Assembly: GCA_009782495.1 (NCBI GenBank)
Contig: WRIX01000006.1
Location: forward strand, 1 to 47,684
Length of the DNA stretch: 47,684 nt
Direction of reading: 5' to 3'
From: Treponema sp.
GTDB taxonomy: Bacteria > Spirochaetota > Spirochaetia > Treponematales > Breznakiellaceae
The notes below the pieces were generated by a model. The model was not told the DNA's origin. It searched no databases and saw nothing but the letters and a program-made list of their open reading frames with translations. The position numbers were made by a program, and so were the translations under genes. Below, piece after piece: positions 23,376-32,005 of this stretch. The number at the start of each line of letters is the position of its first letter. Position 1 is the first letter of the stretch.

Positions 23376-24263
23376 TTACGTATTCAGCGCTTCTTTCATC
23401 GCCTTAATATGTGCAGGCGTGGTTCCGCAGCAGCCGCCTATGATATTGGCACCGGCGGCGGCGAGTTTTGGCGCAAAGCCTGCCATGTCCTCCGGGGTCT
23501 CCGGAAAGGTATCCACGCCGTTTATGTTTTTGGGAAGCCCTGCATTGGCATGGACAAGAATCGGAATATCTTTATTTTCCGAACGCATTTGGCTTACGAT
23601 TTCGATCATCCGCTCGATTCCGTTGCCGCAGTTGGCGCCTACGATGTCGGCGCCTGCTTCTATGGCGGCATTCATGGCGGAAACGGGGTCTGCGCCCATC
23701 ATGGTCCTGTAATCGCCTTGCACTGTTTTTTCAAAGGTAAATGTACATATAACTTCTAGTGCTGTGTTTTCCCTGGCTGCCTTAACGGCCTGGCATGCCT
23801 CGTCTATGTCACTCATGGTCTCTATGCAGATAGCATCTGCCCCGCCTTTTTCCAGGGCAATAGCCTGGGTTTTAAATGCATCGTAAAGTTCTTCTTCCGT
23901 TACTTCTTCTGTAACCAGCATCTGTCCTGTCGGGCCGATGGATGCGATTACCCAGTGGTCGTCCCCGGCAGCCTGGCGGGAAATTCTTGCTGCAGCCTCG
24001 TTAATTTCCGCTGCCCGATCGGCAAGGCCGTAATGCTTCAGCTTAAAGCTGCTGCCTCCAAAGCTGTTTGTCTCAACCATGTCCGCCCCTGCATCTATAT
24101 AGTTTTTTGCTACATCCAGAACATCATCAGGCCGGTCGATACACCATAATTCGGGGCATTCACCGGGCTTTAATCCTTTTTTATGTAAAAACGTTCCCCA
24201 GGCTCCGTCTGAAACCAATATTTTTCCCGTCCTGAGCGCTTCGGTGATTTTTTGGTTTTTCAT
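23376..24263 (-). CDS. Zinc-dependent homocysteine S-methyltransferase domain protein
   Basis: 295 aa from ATG 24263, which is preceded by GGAGGAC; an upstream extension has no homology and was dropped. The protein equals the first module of MetH or a stand-alone BHMT-like enzyme: LVSDGAWGTFLHKKGL at the start, GADMVETNSFGG, and the zinc ligands in GANCGNG and GGCCGTTP. These enzymes activate homocysteine on zinc and methylate it to methionine. There are no corrinoid or folate modules, so a separate methyl carrier is needed. It pairs with the UROD/MetE-like gene downstream. Confidence 0.85.
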   Translation of the reverse strand: MKNQKITEALRTGKILVSDGAWGTFLHKKGLKPGECPELWCIDRPDDVLDVAKNYIDAGADMVETNSFGGSSFKLKHYGLADRAAEINEAAARISRQAAGDDHWVIASIGPTGQMLVTEEVTEEELYDAFKTQAIALEKGGADAICIETMSDIDEACQAVKAARENTALEVICTFTFEKTVQGDYRTMMGADPVSAMNAAIEAGADIVGANCGNGIERMIEIVSQMRSENKDIPILVHANAGLPKNINGVDTFPETPEDMAGFAPKLAAAGANIIGGCCGTTPAHIKAMKEALNT

Positions 24264-24330
24264 AATGTCCTCCTTGGATTGTACCATTATATACCCATAA
24301 TATATTGTTTTTTGTGATATAGTGGAATAT

Positions 24331-24966
24331 ATGGGATATAATGACGCCTTGAATCTTGCGGCAGAACGGCTTGCGCACATACCGCCGGAGACGGTCTGCA
24401 GCTCTTGCGGTGTACGCTACGAAAAAGGAGAGTTTTTTCTGCCGTGGTTCAATAAGGAACGGTCGTTTTCTTCTGTTTCCGATACCTATAAAATACTGTG
24501 GCTGCATTACCTGACAGCCGGCGGCTCAAAGAAACAATCCGGGCGGCTGATTGCGTACAGGGAAGTGGCGCCGGCTCTTTTTTATGAACCGAATTTCTAT
24601 AAACGTGCGGTAAAGCCTTTGGCAGACTGCTTTGGCAAAAACCCGGAAAATCTGATAACAACGGGAGAATCTCTTGGAGGGAAGAAAACTGCATTTGGCG
24701 ATGCAGCCGTTACAATAAATGTCCTTCCATACCTGCCGGTAACTTTTATTATTTGGGCGGAATGTGAGGAGTTTCCACCCGATGGAAACATTCTCTTTGA
24801 CCAAACAGCAAAAACATGGTTCGATGCCGAGGACCTTGCTGTTTTGGCAAGCGCCGCTGTCTACGAGCTGATCGGTGCTTTTAAATCACAAACTCCTGTT
24901 TGTGAGCGGCAAACATCGCTTCGATGGCTGTATGGACACGCAGAAGGTACTAATTCATGGAATTAA
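24331..24966 (+). CDS. DUF3786 domain protein
   Basis: 211 aa from ATG 24331 (a GTG at 24322 is also possible; neither has a strong ribosome site). Features of DUF3786 proteins are visible: C-S-S-C-G-V near residue 26, FLPWFNKERSF, the Trp-rich WLHYLTAGG and FIIWAECEEFPP. The function is unknown, but the family is found in anaerobes with corrinoid and Wood-Ljungdahl metabolism, which suits this location. It is divergent from the methyltransferase pair and overlaps the next SDR gene by 10 bp. Confidence 0.7.
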   Translation: MGYNDALNLAAERLAHIPPETVCSSCGVRYEKGEFFLPWFNKERSFSSVSDTYKILWLHYLTAGGSKKQSGRLIAYREVAPALFYEPNFYKRAVKPLADCFGKNPENLITTGESLGGKKTAFGDAAVTINVLPYLPVTFIIWAECEEFPPDGNILFDQTAKTWFDAEDLAVLASAAVYELIGAFKSQTPVCERQTSLRWLYGHAEGTNSWN

Positions 24967-25733
24967 AACTAAAAGGAAAGAAAGCAATTGTAACCGGCTC
25001 TTCGCGCGGGCTGGGAGCGGGTATTGCAAAAGTGCTGGCACGGGAAGGGGTTGATGTGCTGGTAAACTATGCCCATCCGGAAAGCGAAGAAAAAGCCCGC
25101 TTTGTTTCTGAAAGCCTGATAAAGGATTTCGGAGTAAAATCCTTTGCTTTCCGCTCCGATGTAACGCAGGAAGATGAGATTGCGCCTCTTTTTGATGCGG
25201 CAGAAAAAGCCTTGCAAGGACCTGTTACAATTCTTGTAAATAATGCGGGTATCTGTCCGCTTGTTAATATTGTTGATTCTGATTTTAAATCCTGGAAAGA
25301 TTGTATGGCTATTAATGTCGACAGTGTGTTCCTGTGCTGCAGAGAATTTTTAAAGCGCGCCATACCGCGTAATTGCGGCGGACGTATTATCAACATTGCA
25401 TCCCAGGCCGCATTTAACGGATCCAAAAACGGCAAAACCCACTATTCCGCTTCCAAGGGAGCAGTAGTTTCTTTCGGCATTTCGCTTGCCAAAGAGGTAG
25501 CCAAATATAATATTTTTGTAAACACTGTCTGTCCGGGTATGCTGCTTACAGACCTTACTTCAATTACCTTGACCGATGAACAAGCGGTAAAAAAATATAC
25601 CCAAAATTTGCCGCTGGGAAGGCTGGAAGACGTGTCTGAAGTCGGCGAAATGGTAGCGTACCTTGCCGGCGATGTCTCTTCCTATTCGACCGGTGCGGTT
25701 TATGACGTTACCGGCGGAATGATGTCCAGGTAA
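24957..25733 (+). CDS. Short-chain dehydrogenase/reductase (FabG-like), first copy
   Basis: 258 aa. A classical SDR: cofactor loop VTGSSRGLGAGIA, NNAG, catalytic Ser in NIASQAAF, Y-x-x-x-K in YSASKGA and the C-terminal GAVYDVTGG. It carries out NAD(P)-linked oxidation or reduction of a hydroxyl/keto group. It is the first of three dehydrogenases leading to the microcompartment locus, which suggests sugar or polyol preparation (inference). The substrate cannot be read from the sequence. Confidence 0.85.
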   Translation: MELKLKGKKAIVTGSSRGLGAGIAKVLAREGVDVLVNYAHPESEEKARFVSESLIKDFGVKSFAFRSDVTQEDEIAPLFDAAEKALQGPVTILVNNAGICPLVNIVDSDFKSWKDCMAINVDSVFLCCREFLKRAIPRNCGGRIINIASQAAFNGSKNGKTHYSASKGAVVSFGISLAKEVAKYNIFVNTVCPGMLLTDLTSITLTDEQAVKKYTQNLPLGRLEDVSEVGEMVAYLAGDVSSYSTGAVYDVTGGMMSR

Positions 25734-25747
25734 AAATAATGATGCTG

Positions 25748-25772
25748 TTCCAAAACTAACAGATTTTTGGAA
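25748..25772 (+). promoter_or_regulatory. Intercistronic inverted repeat
   Basis: TTCCAAAA (748-755) and TTTTGGAA (765-772) form a perfect 8-bp stem with a 9-nt loop in the 70-bp gap between the SDR and alcohol dehydrogenase genes. There is no T tract after it, so an mRNA-stability or attenuation element is as likely as a terminator. Confidence 0.35.
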
Positions 25773-25803
25773 TAAGCTCAGCTATTTTGAGGAGTAACGA
25801 CAA

Positions 25804-26826
25804 ATGAAAAGAATCGTATGGCATGGCATTAAAGATGTACGCCTGGAAACCGGCGCGGAAATTCCCAAATGCGAAGAAGGGGGAGTCCTGATAAAAACAG
25901 AGGCATTCTCCGTGTGCGGTACCGATGTAAAAGCATACAATGCCGGAAATACCAGGCTGACCCATCCGCAGACCGTTGGCCATGAATTTGTGGGCCGTAT
26001 CGAAGAAAGCAAAACTCCGGTTTTTTCCAAAGGAGAGCGGGTTGTAATGGCTCCGACTATCGGCTGCGGTGAATGTCATTACTGCAAAACCGGCAAACGC
26101 AACCTCTGTGCCAAACCCCGTTCAATCGGGTTTCAGATTCCCGGCGCAATGGCGGAATATTTAAGCCTCCCTGCCGATGCGGTAACCGGCGGCCATCTTA
26201 TTAAATGTTCCGATGATATTCCCGCTGCGGTGGCGGCAATCGCAGAACCGTTAAGCTGCGTTATTAACGGCCTTTCCCGCGCCCCTGTAAACACAATGCA
26301 GGATGTGGTGATCATCGGTATGGGGGCTATAGGGCTGCTCCATGCTATTGCAATAAGAAATTTCGGGGTTACGAACATTATTACCAGTGAGTTTCCGGGC
26401 CGTAAGGCTGATATTGCACAAGACCTGGGTTTTACGGTGGTTTTTCCGGAAGAATTAACAAAAACCTGGAAAGATCTTTCCGGCGGTTTGGGCTTTGAAC
26501 TTGTTGTTATCGCCGCACCGGATCAGCAAGTTCAGGAAACTGCGCCCATGTATGCCAGAAAGGGCGGCTATGTTTCTTATTTTGCCAGCCTTCCGCCTGA
26601 ACATGAAAAAATCAACCTTTCCAGCCGCATGATCCATTACAACGAATTGGTTCTTTACGGAACTTCCGATTCAACGCCAAAACATGTAGAAGAAGCGGTA
26701 AAGCTCCTTTCCGAAAGAAAAGATGATTTTTCAAAGATGATCACCGTTCTTCCCATGGAACAGTGGCTGGAAGCGTATCAGGGTGTAATGGATATGAAAT
26801 ATGCCAAAGTTGTATTAACACCTTAA
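25804..26826 (+). CDS. Zinc-binding alcohol dehydrogenase (sorbitol/threonine dehydrogenase-like)
   Basis: 340 aa medium-chain dehydrogenase. The catalytic zinc ligands lie in SVCGTD and GHEFVG, the four-cysteine structural zinc site in GCGECHYCKTGKRNLC, and the NAD-binding loop in VVIIGMGAIGLLHAIA. Family members oxidise secondary alcohols such as sugar alcohols. GGAG precedes the ATG. It lies between two SDR genes, consistent with a pathway oxidising a polyol or deoxy-sugar upstream of the aldolase compartment; this link is inferred from position only. Confidence 0.85.
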   Translation: MKRIVWHGIKDVRLETGAEIPKCEEGGVLIKTEAFSVCGTDVKAYNAGNTRLTHPQTVGHEFVGRIEESKTPVFSKGERVVMAPTIGCGECHYCKTGKRNLCAKPRSIGFQIPGAMAEYLSLPADAVTGGHLIKCSDDIPAAVAAIAEPLSCVINGLSRAPVNTMQDVVIIGMGAIGLLHAIAIRNFGVTNIITSEFPGRKADIAQDLGFTVVFPEELTKTWKDLSGGLGFELVVIAAPDQQVQETAPMYARKGGYVSYFASLPPEHEKINLSSRMIHYNELVLYGTSDSTPKHVEEAVKLLSERKDDFSKMITVLPMEQWLEAYQGVMDMKYAKVVLTP

Positions 26827-26851
26827 ATGCAGGGTATTGCGGAGGATATTA

Positions 26852-27607
26852 ATGCGTGAAGACAGATTTACCGGTAAGGTTGCTGTTATTACCGGTTCAG
26901 CCCAGGGAATAGGGTTTCAGCTTGCTCAGGATATGGCAAAAGAAGGGGCCAGGGTAGTTGTTTCCGATGTGGATGATGCAGCTTTAAAAGAAGCGTCCGC
27001 TGCACTCAACGCCCAGGGGACAGTTCATCTGGCTGTTAAATGCGATGTTTCGGATCGCAAACAAGTGGACGATATGGTAAGCAAAGCGTTCGGAGAATTC
27101 GGCCGCATTGATATACTTGTAAACAATGCCGGAATACTTAAAAATTTTCCCATAGAAGATACCACCGATGAGCTTCTTGACGCTACCATCGGCATCAATG
27201 TAATGGGCTCCCTTTATGCGATCCGCGCTGTAACGCCGATTATGAAAAAACAACAGTACGGGCGGATTATCAACGTATCTTCGATATGCGGTAAGATGGG
27301 CGATCATTCTACTACGTATGTATACGGCGCTTCCAAAGGCGCTTTGCTCAGCGCTACACGTTCCGTAGCCTACCAGCTCGGCCCATTCGGCATTACCTGC
27401 AACAGTATTGCCCCCCATGCGGTTATGACCAAACTGATGGCCTACTGGGACGAAGGCAGAAAAAAAGACGCCGCGGAAAAAATACCCGTTCGCCGTCTGG
27501 GAACCGTAGAGGATATGTCTTATCTGATGATGTTTCTTGCTTCCGATGAGGCGGGATTTATTAATGGCGAAAACGTTAATATCAACGGCGGGTATTATAT
27601 GGATTAA
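26852..27607 (+). CDS. Short-chain dehydrogenase/reductase, second copy
   Basis: 251 aa from ATG 26852, chosen because GGAGG lies nine bases upstream; the TTG 15 nt earlier overlaps that site. SDR motifs are VITGSAQGIGFQLA, NNAG, the Ser of NVSSICG, YGASKGA and the final GENVNINGGYY. It shares only the general SDR pattern with the copy at 24957, so it is not a recent duplicate. It is the last gene before the 176-bp gap and promoter of the microcompartment operon. Confidence 0.85.
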   Translation: MREDRFTGKVAVITGSAQGIGFQLAQDMAKEGARVVVSDVDDAALKEASAALNAQGTVHLAVKCDVSDRKQVDDMVSKAFGEFGRIDILVNNAGILKNFPIEDTTDELLDATIGINVMGSLYAIRAVTPIMKKQQYGRIINVSSICGKMGDHSTTYVYGASKGALLSATRSVAYQLGPFGITCNSIAPHAVMTKLMAYWDEGRKKDAAEKIPVRRLGTVEDMSYLMMFLASDEAGFINGENVNINGGYYMD

Positions 27608-27613
27608 TTGTTT

Positions 27614-27660
27614 GCAGAGATAATATTATCTGTGCCAGCTCATATATTATGTTATAATAT
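27614..27660. promoter_or_regulatory. Two palindromes upstream of the microcompartment operon
   Basis: 27614-27635 is a 22-bp near-perfect palindrome (10 of 11 pairs) centred on GATAATATTATC. 27644-27660 is ATATTAT-GTT-ATAATAT. Both lie 75-120 bp upstream of the promoter. Neither has a T tract directly after it, so they look more like operator sites than terminators. No regulator gene is adjacent. Confidence 0.4.
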
Positions 27661-27734
27661 GCACATTTTTTTATGAAAAATCACAAAATAATATGAAAAA
27701 AATGCAATATTTAACATTTAATAAAAAAAGATGC

Positions 27735-27763
27735 TTGACAATGATTGATTTATCACATAATAT
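27735..27763 (+). promoter_or_regulatory. Sigma-70-like promoter of the microcompartment operon
   Basis: A perfect TTGACA (735-740), a 17-bp spacer and TAATAT (758-763). The predicted start near 27770 is about 14 nt before the first aldolase ATG, which has GAGGA in front of it. Confidence 0.8.
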
Positions 27764-27783
27764 ACAATTGAACGAGGATACGA

Positions 27784-28569
27784 ATGGTTATGATCGATAA
27801 AGAATTAATAGAAAAAATTACCCGGGAAGTTCTGGAGCAAATTTCAAGAACAATTCCTGCGGCACAGGGTGTTCACCCTGTTTCAGCGCCTGTTTCATTA
27901 AGCCCTGCTGATTTGCCGAAATACATTGATCACACGCTGCTTAAAGCCGATGCAAAACCTGCAGACATAGAAAAACTCTGCAATGAGGCACAGCAGTATC
28001 ACTTTTTTTCGGTGTGCGTAAACGGCTCTAATGTTGCCCAATGTGCAAAACTCCTGGCAGGAAGCGGCGTAAAGGTTTGTTCGGTAGTGGGCTTTCCTTT
28101 GGGCGCCATGTCTGCAAAGGCAAAAGCCTATGAAACTTCCGCCGCTATAGAAGACGGCGCCGGAGAAATCGACATGGTAATGAATATCGGAGCCATGAAG
28201 TCCGGAAACATAAAACTTGTAGAAGAGGACATGTCCGCAATCCGGAAAGCCTGCGGTTCTGCCGCACTTCTGAAAGTAATTATAGAAACCTGCCTCCTTT
28301 CTACAGAAGAAATTATCAAGGCGTGTGAAATTGCCAAAAACGCAGGGCTTGATTTTGTAAAAACATCAACCGGATTTTCAACCGCCGGGGCAACGCCGGA
28401 ACATGTTGCGTTGATGAGAAAAACGGTTGGCCCGGTAATGGGTGTAAAAGCCGCCGGAGGGGTCAGATCTTTTGACGATGCGGCAGCAATGATAAAAGCA
28501 GGGGCAACGCGTCTTGGTACTTCGGGCGGAATAAGTATTATTAAAGGGCAAACCATTAAGGGGTATTAA
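27784..28569 (+). CDS. deoC: Deoxyribose-phosphate aldolase, microcompartment-targeted (DeoC1)
   Basis: 261 aa. An amphipathic N-terminal helix (about 4-22, [18 protein letters not shown]) and a flexible Ala/Pro linker form a typical encapsulation peptide. The aldolase domain retains the catalytic residues: D130 in GEIDMVMN, Schiff-base K193 in DFVKTSTGF and K222 in VKAAGGVR. It cleaves 2-deoxyribose 5-phosphate into acetaldehyde and glyceraldehyde 3-phosphate. It is the first gene of the compartment operon and the most orthodox of the three paralogues, so it is probably the main catalytic copy. Confidence 0.93.
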   Translation: MVMIDKELIEKITREVLEQISRTIPAAQGVHPVSAPVSLSPADLPKYIDHTLLKADAKPADIEKLCNEAQQYHFFSVCVNGSNVAQCAKLLAGSGVKVCSVVGFPLGAMSAKAKAYETSAAIEDGAGEIDMVMNIGAMKSGNIKLVEEDMSAIRKACGSAALLKVIIETCLLSTEEIIKACEIAKNAGLDFVKTSTGFSTAGATPEHVALMRKTVGPVMGVKAAGGVRSFDDAAAMIKAGATRLGTSGGISIIKGQTIKGY

Positions 28570-28601
28570 TACCGGTTTGTTGTCTTGTCAGGGAGAAAGA
28601 C

Positions 28602-29441
28602 ATGGATATTAATGAAATTGTAAAGGAAGTAACTAAAAACGTAATGGAAAAGACCAGCGCTCAGGCGGCTTCCGGCCCCAGGGTTATCAAGACAGGCTAC
28701 GATGCCGGTTATGCCCAATATATGGATCATACGGTGCTTAAACAGGATACCGTTAAGGCTGCCTTAAAAAAATTCTGCGACGAGGCAAAGCAGTACCATT
28801 TTGCATCGGTTTGTATAAATCCTGCCAATGTGGCTTATGTTGCTTCACAGTTAAAAGGTTCGGGTGTTAAAACCTGCTCCGTTATAGGTTTTCCCCTGGG
28901 AGCCACTACTGCAATGGTTAAGGCTGTTGAAACCGCAGAGGCAATAAAAAACGGCGCTGAAGAAGTGGATATGGTGATCAATATCGGGGCTTTAAAGGAT
29001 AAAGAGTACGATGTCGTGTATAACGATATTTTGGCAGTAGCAAATGCCGCGCATCCCAATGCAATTGTCAAGGTAATCATCGAAACCGGTTTATTATCGG
29101 ACGAAGAAAAAGTCGCCGCCTGTACACTGGCAAAAAAAGCCGGAGTAGATTTTGTCAAAACCTGTACCGGCTTCGGCCCCGGCGCCGCTACTGCGGAAGA
29201 CATCCGGCTTATGAAGCAAACTGTCGGAGACGGAATAAAAGTAAAGGCATCAACAGGCATTAATGACAGGCGGATCTGTGATGAAATGCTTAAAGCCGGA
29301 GCGGTACGTATGGGTACCAGCAAGGGAATAAAAATTGTAGAAGGCGAAATAGAAATAAAACCCGACGACTGCGAAAAGTGCGGCAAGTGTACGTCAAAAT
29401 GTCCTACAGGGCTGGTAACAATAACAAAACAGGCGTATTAA
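28602..29441 (+). CDS. deoC: Deoxyribose-phosphate aldolase with C-terminal 4Fe-4S motif (DeoC2)
   Basis: 279 aa. It starts with an encapsulation-type helix (MDINEIVKEVTKNVMEKT). The aldolase residues are present: D123 in EEVDMVIN, Schiff-base K186 in DFVKTCTGF and K215 in IKVKASTG, although the usual GG after K215 reads STG. The last 23 residues add a ferredoxin-like motif with C257, C260, C263 and C267 (CEKCGKCTSKCPTG), which is not part of standard DERA enzymes. This could hold a 4Fe-4S cluster inside the compartment. The gene sits 32 bp after DeoC1 and 3 bp before PduL. Confidence 0.88.
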   Translation: MDINEIVKEVTKNVMEKTSAQAASGPRVIKTGYDAGYAQYMDHTVLKQDTVKAALKKFCDEAKQYHFASVCINPANVAYVASQLKGSGVKTCSVIGFPLGATTAMVKAVETAEAIKNGAEEVDMVINIGALKDKEYDVVYNDILAVANAAHPNAIVKVIIETGLLSDEEKVAACTLAKKAGVDFVKTCTGFGPGAATAEDIRLMKQTVGDGIKVKASTGINDRRICDEMLKAGAVRMGTSKGIKIVEGEIEIKPDDCEKCGKCTSKCPTGLVTITKQAY

Positions 29442-29444
29442 ACA

Positions 29445-30296
29445 ATGAACGAAGATGCACTGAAACGGCTTATACAGAATATTATACTCCGTAAATTTGC
29501 CGAACGGGGAATGTACTATTTTCCCGTTGCTGTTTCAGCCCGCCATGTTCACCTTTCCAAAGATCATTTTGAACAGCTTTTTGGCAAAGGAAAAACAATG
29601 ACCCGGTTTAGGGAACTTTCACAGCCGGGACAGTTTGCCTGCGAAGAAACGGTAGAAGTAGCAGGGCCTAAAGGATCCATAAAAAAAGTTCGGGTTCTTG
29701 GGCCGGAACGCAGCGAGACTCAGGTTGAAATTTCGGTAAGTGACGGTTTTACGCTTGGTATAAAACCGCATATCAGGATGAGCGGCAGCATTGCCGGAAC
29801 CCCCGGCTGCACCATTACCGGTCCTGCTGGAAAAATCACCGTTAATCAGGGAGTGATTGTTGCCGCCCGTCATGTACACCTCTCGGCGGAACAGGCTGTT
29901 CTTTATGGCGTAAAAGACGGCGATGCTGTTTCGATTAAAACTCCTTCTCCCCGTGAAGGAGTTATCGGGAATATTGTCGTCAGAGTAGCCAAAGACTTTG
30001 ATGCGGAAGTCCATTTGGATACCGACGAAGCAAACGGAAACGGTATACTTTGCGGTACCATATTGGAAGCATGTATTCCCGGAAGAAAATCCGTATCTAC
30101 TGAACTGCAGAGTTATAGCAAAGGTTCTCCCATTGCCGGCGGTGTTGCGCTTGAGCTTGTAACGGAAAACGATGTAAATAAAGCGTTGGCACGGGGGGAA
30201 AAAGCCGTTTATTATACCGCAAAAGGATTTATTAGCCCGGCTGCCAGAGACCGTGCAAAGGAAAAAGGGATAACGTTATGCAAATTGCCAGAGTAA
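29445..30296 (+). CDS. pduL: PduL-type phosphate propanoyl/acetyltransferase
   Basis: 283 aa, longer than usual (about 210). An amphipathic N-terminal helix (LKRLIQNIILRKFAE) is followed by two PduL barrels, each opening with the metal-binding ARHVHLS signature (H34/H36 and H143/H145), and by EVHLDTDEANG. The C-terminal 70 residues or so form an extra segment ending in VYYTAKGFISPAARDRA. The enzyme converts acetyl-CoA and phosphate to acetyl phosphate and recycles CoA inside the compartment. Its end overlaps the following shell gene by 19 bp. Confidence 0.9.
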   Translation: MNEDALKRLIQNIILRKFAERGMYYFPVAVSARHVHLSKDHFEQLFGKGKTMTRFRELSQPGQFACEETVEVAGPKGSIKKVRVLGPERSETQVEISVSDGFTLGIKPHIRMSGSIAGTPGCTITGPAGKITVNQGVIVAARHVHLSAEQAVLYGVKDGDAVSIKTPSPREGVIGNIVVRVAKDFDAEVHLDTDEANGNGILCGTILEACIPGRKSVSTELQSYSKGSPIAGGVALELVTENDVNKALARGEKAVYYTAKGFISPAARDRAKEKGITLCKLPE

Positions 30297-30586
30297 TCGG
30301 TACGGTGGTAAGTACCAATAAATCGGAAAAACTCAACGGGCTGAAATTGCTCCTTACCAGGAATATTGATCTTGATACCTGGACGGAGAAGGGCGCTCCT
30401 GTGGTAAGCATAGACGCCGTTGGTGCCGGAGAAGGGGAAGTTGTAATGATCGTTGGCGGCTCTTCTTCGCGTCAAACCTCTGTTACCGAAAACAAACCCG
30501 CAGACAGTACGATTATTGCAATCATTGATTACATTGACATGAACCAAAAGAGAATTTTCGACAAACATAAAGAGAAGAGCGTATGA
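30278..30586 (+). CDS. BMC-P pentameric shell vertex protein (first copy)
   Basis: 102 aa EutN/CcmL family protein: MQIARVIGTVVSTNKSEKL at the start, then the typical VSIDAVGAGEGEVVMIVGGSS and a final AIIDYIDM. Pentamers cap the vertices of the icosahedral shell. It overlaps PduL upstream and the aldehyde dehydrogenase gene downstream by a few bases, so it is translationally coupled to the enzymes. Confidence 0.93.
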   Translation: MQIARVIGTVVSTNKSEKLNGLKLLLTRNIDLDTWTEKGAPVVSIDAVGAGEGEVVMIVGGSSSRQTSVTENKPADSTIIAIIDYIDMNQKRIFDKHKEKSV

Positions 30587-31983
30587 TGACAAAAGAAGAA
30601 ATAGAAAAAATTGCGTCTCAGGTAGTTGCAAAACTTACTTCCGGTGCAGTTTCCGCTGCAAGCGGAGAAAACTGGATCTTTGATACCATAGACGAAGCTG
30701 TCGCCAAAGCAAAAGATGCACAGCGGCAGCTTGGTAAAGCGACACTGGAAGAACGCGGAAAGCTTATCGAAGCCATGCGTCAGGCCGCCAGAGACAATGC
30801 GCAGAAACTTGCAGGGATGGCGAATCAGGAAACAGGTTATGGCCGTGTGGAGCACAAGGTTTTAAAAAATCTCCTTGCGGCAAATAAAACTCCCGGTATT
30901 GAAGATCTCCGTACCCAGGCGTGGTCCGGCGATTACGGTCTTACCCTGGTGGAAATGGCGCCATTCGGCGTAATCGGCTCAATCACGCCGTCTACAAACC
31001 CCCCGTCAACGGTAATCAACAATTCAATCAGCATGATTGCGGCGGGAAACGCCGTTGTATTTAATCCGCACCCTGCGGCAAAAAATGTTTCCCAGGAAAC
31101 AATGCGCATTCTTAACGAAGCAATTGTATCGGCCGGAGGGCCTGCGGGACTTATTACAACGGTGCGTGAACCGACTTTGGAAACCGGAACGGCCCTGATG
31201 ACCCACAAAGATATTCCCCTTCTTTCCATTACCGGAGGGGAACCGGTGGTAAAAGCCGCCATGAAAACCGGCAAAAAAGTTATAGCCGCCGGCCCGGGGA
31301 ATCCTCCTGTTATTGTTGATGATACGGCAATACTGGAAAAAGCGGCAAAAGACATAGTGGATGGCGCTTCGTTCGACAACAATGTGCTGTGCGTGGCGGA
31401 AAAAGAAGTCTTTGCTTTTGCCAATATCGCCGATGCGCTTATTGCAGAAATGGTTCGTAACGGCGCTTTCCTTATTGGCGGCGAAGACATCAATAAAGTT
31501 CTTGCCGCTACCTTAATCAACAAAGACGGACAGTATGTAATTAACCGGAAGTATGTGGGGCGGGATGCTGCGGTAATACTCCGGGATGCAGGTGTGGCTT
31601 TTACCGGGAATCCCCGGCTTGTTATAGCGGAAGTGGATCCCTATCATCCTTTTATTATGACAGAGATGCTTATGCCTGTTCTGGGCATTGCCCGGGTAAA
31701 AGACATAGACGATGCTGTAGCCCATGCAATTCGTGCCGAACAGGGCTGCCAGCATTCGGCGATGATCCACTCAACCAATATCAAACACATGAGCTATGCA
31801 GCCCATGCGCTGAATACGACGATTTTTGTTAAGAATGCCCCCTCTTATTCGGGGCTTGGCTTTAACGGTGAAGGGTATGCAACCCTTACCATTGCAACCC
31901 CCACCGGAGAAGGAGTAACGGCGGCTCACTCGTTTACCCGCTTGCGGCGCTGTGTGCTTCATGGGGATTTCAGAATTGTTTAA
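30583..31983 (+). CDS. CoA-acylating aldehyde dehydrogenase (PduP/EutE-like)
   Basis: 466 aa. The N-terminal helix MTKEEIEKIASQVVAKLTSG followed by a short linker matches an encapsulation peptide. The dehydrogenase domain has the catalytic cysteine C270 in FDNNVLCVAEKE, the cofactor segment GSITPSTNPPSTVINNS and VIAAGPGNPPVIVD. It oxidises acetaldehyde with NAD+ and CoA to acetyl-CoA, the step after the aldolase. NADH made here must be reoxidised in the compartment, consistent with the PduS-like gene that follows. Confidence 0.94.
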   Translation: MMTKEEIEKIASQVVAKLTSGAVSAASGENWIFDTIDEAVAKAKDAQRQLGKATLEERGKLIEAMRQAARDNAQKLAGMANQETGYGRVEHKVLKNLLAANKTPGIEDLRTQAWSGDYGLTLVEMAPFGVIGSITPSTNPPSTVINNSISMIAAGNAVVFNPHPAAKNVSQETMRILNEAIVSAGGPAGLITTVREPTLETGTALMTHKDIPLLSITGGEPVVKAAMKTGKKVIAAGPGNPPVIVDDTAILEKAAKDIVDGASFDNNVLCVAEKEVFAFANIADALIAEMVRNGAFLIGGEDINKVLAATLINKDGQYVINRKYVGRDAAVILRDAGVAFTGNPRLVIAEVDPYHPFIMTEMLMPVLGIARVKDIDDAVAHAIRAEQGCQHSAMIHSTNIKHMSYAAHALNTTIFVKNAPSYSGLGFNGEGYATLTIATPTGEGVTAAHSFTRLRRCVLHGDFRIV

Positions 31984-32005
31984 TTATTTATGGAGGCTTT
32001 TTCAG

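Noticed and set aside
24264-24330. A riboswitch (cobalamin or SAM) before the methyltransferase genes
   Set aside because: The divergent gap is only about 67 bp, AT-rich, and lacks room for the conserved cores of either riboswitch.
28835-29386. A 183-codon minus-strand frame opposite the second aldolase
   Set aside because: The Ser/Ala/Pro-rich product is typical of an antisense shadow; the plus-strand gene retains its aldolase motifs.
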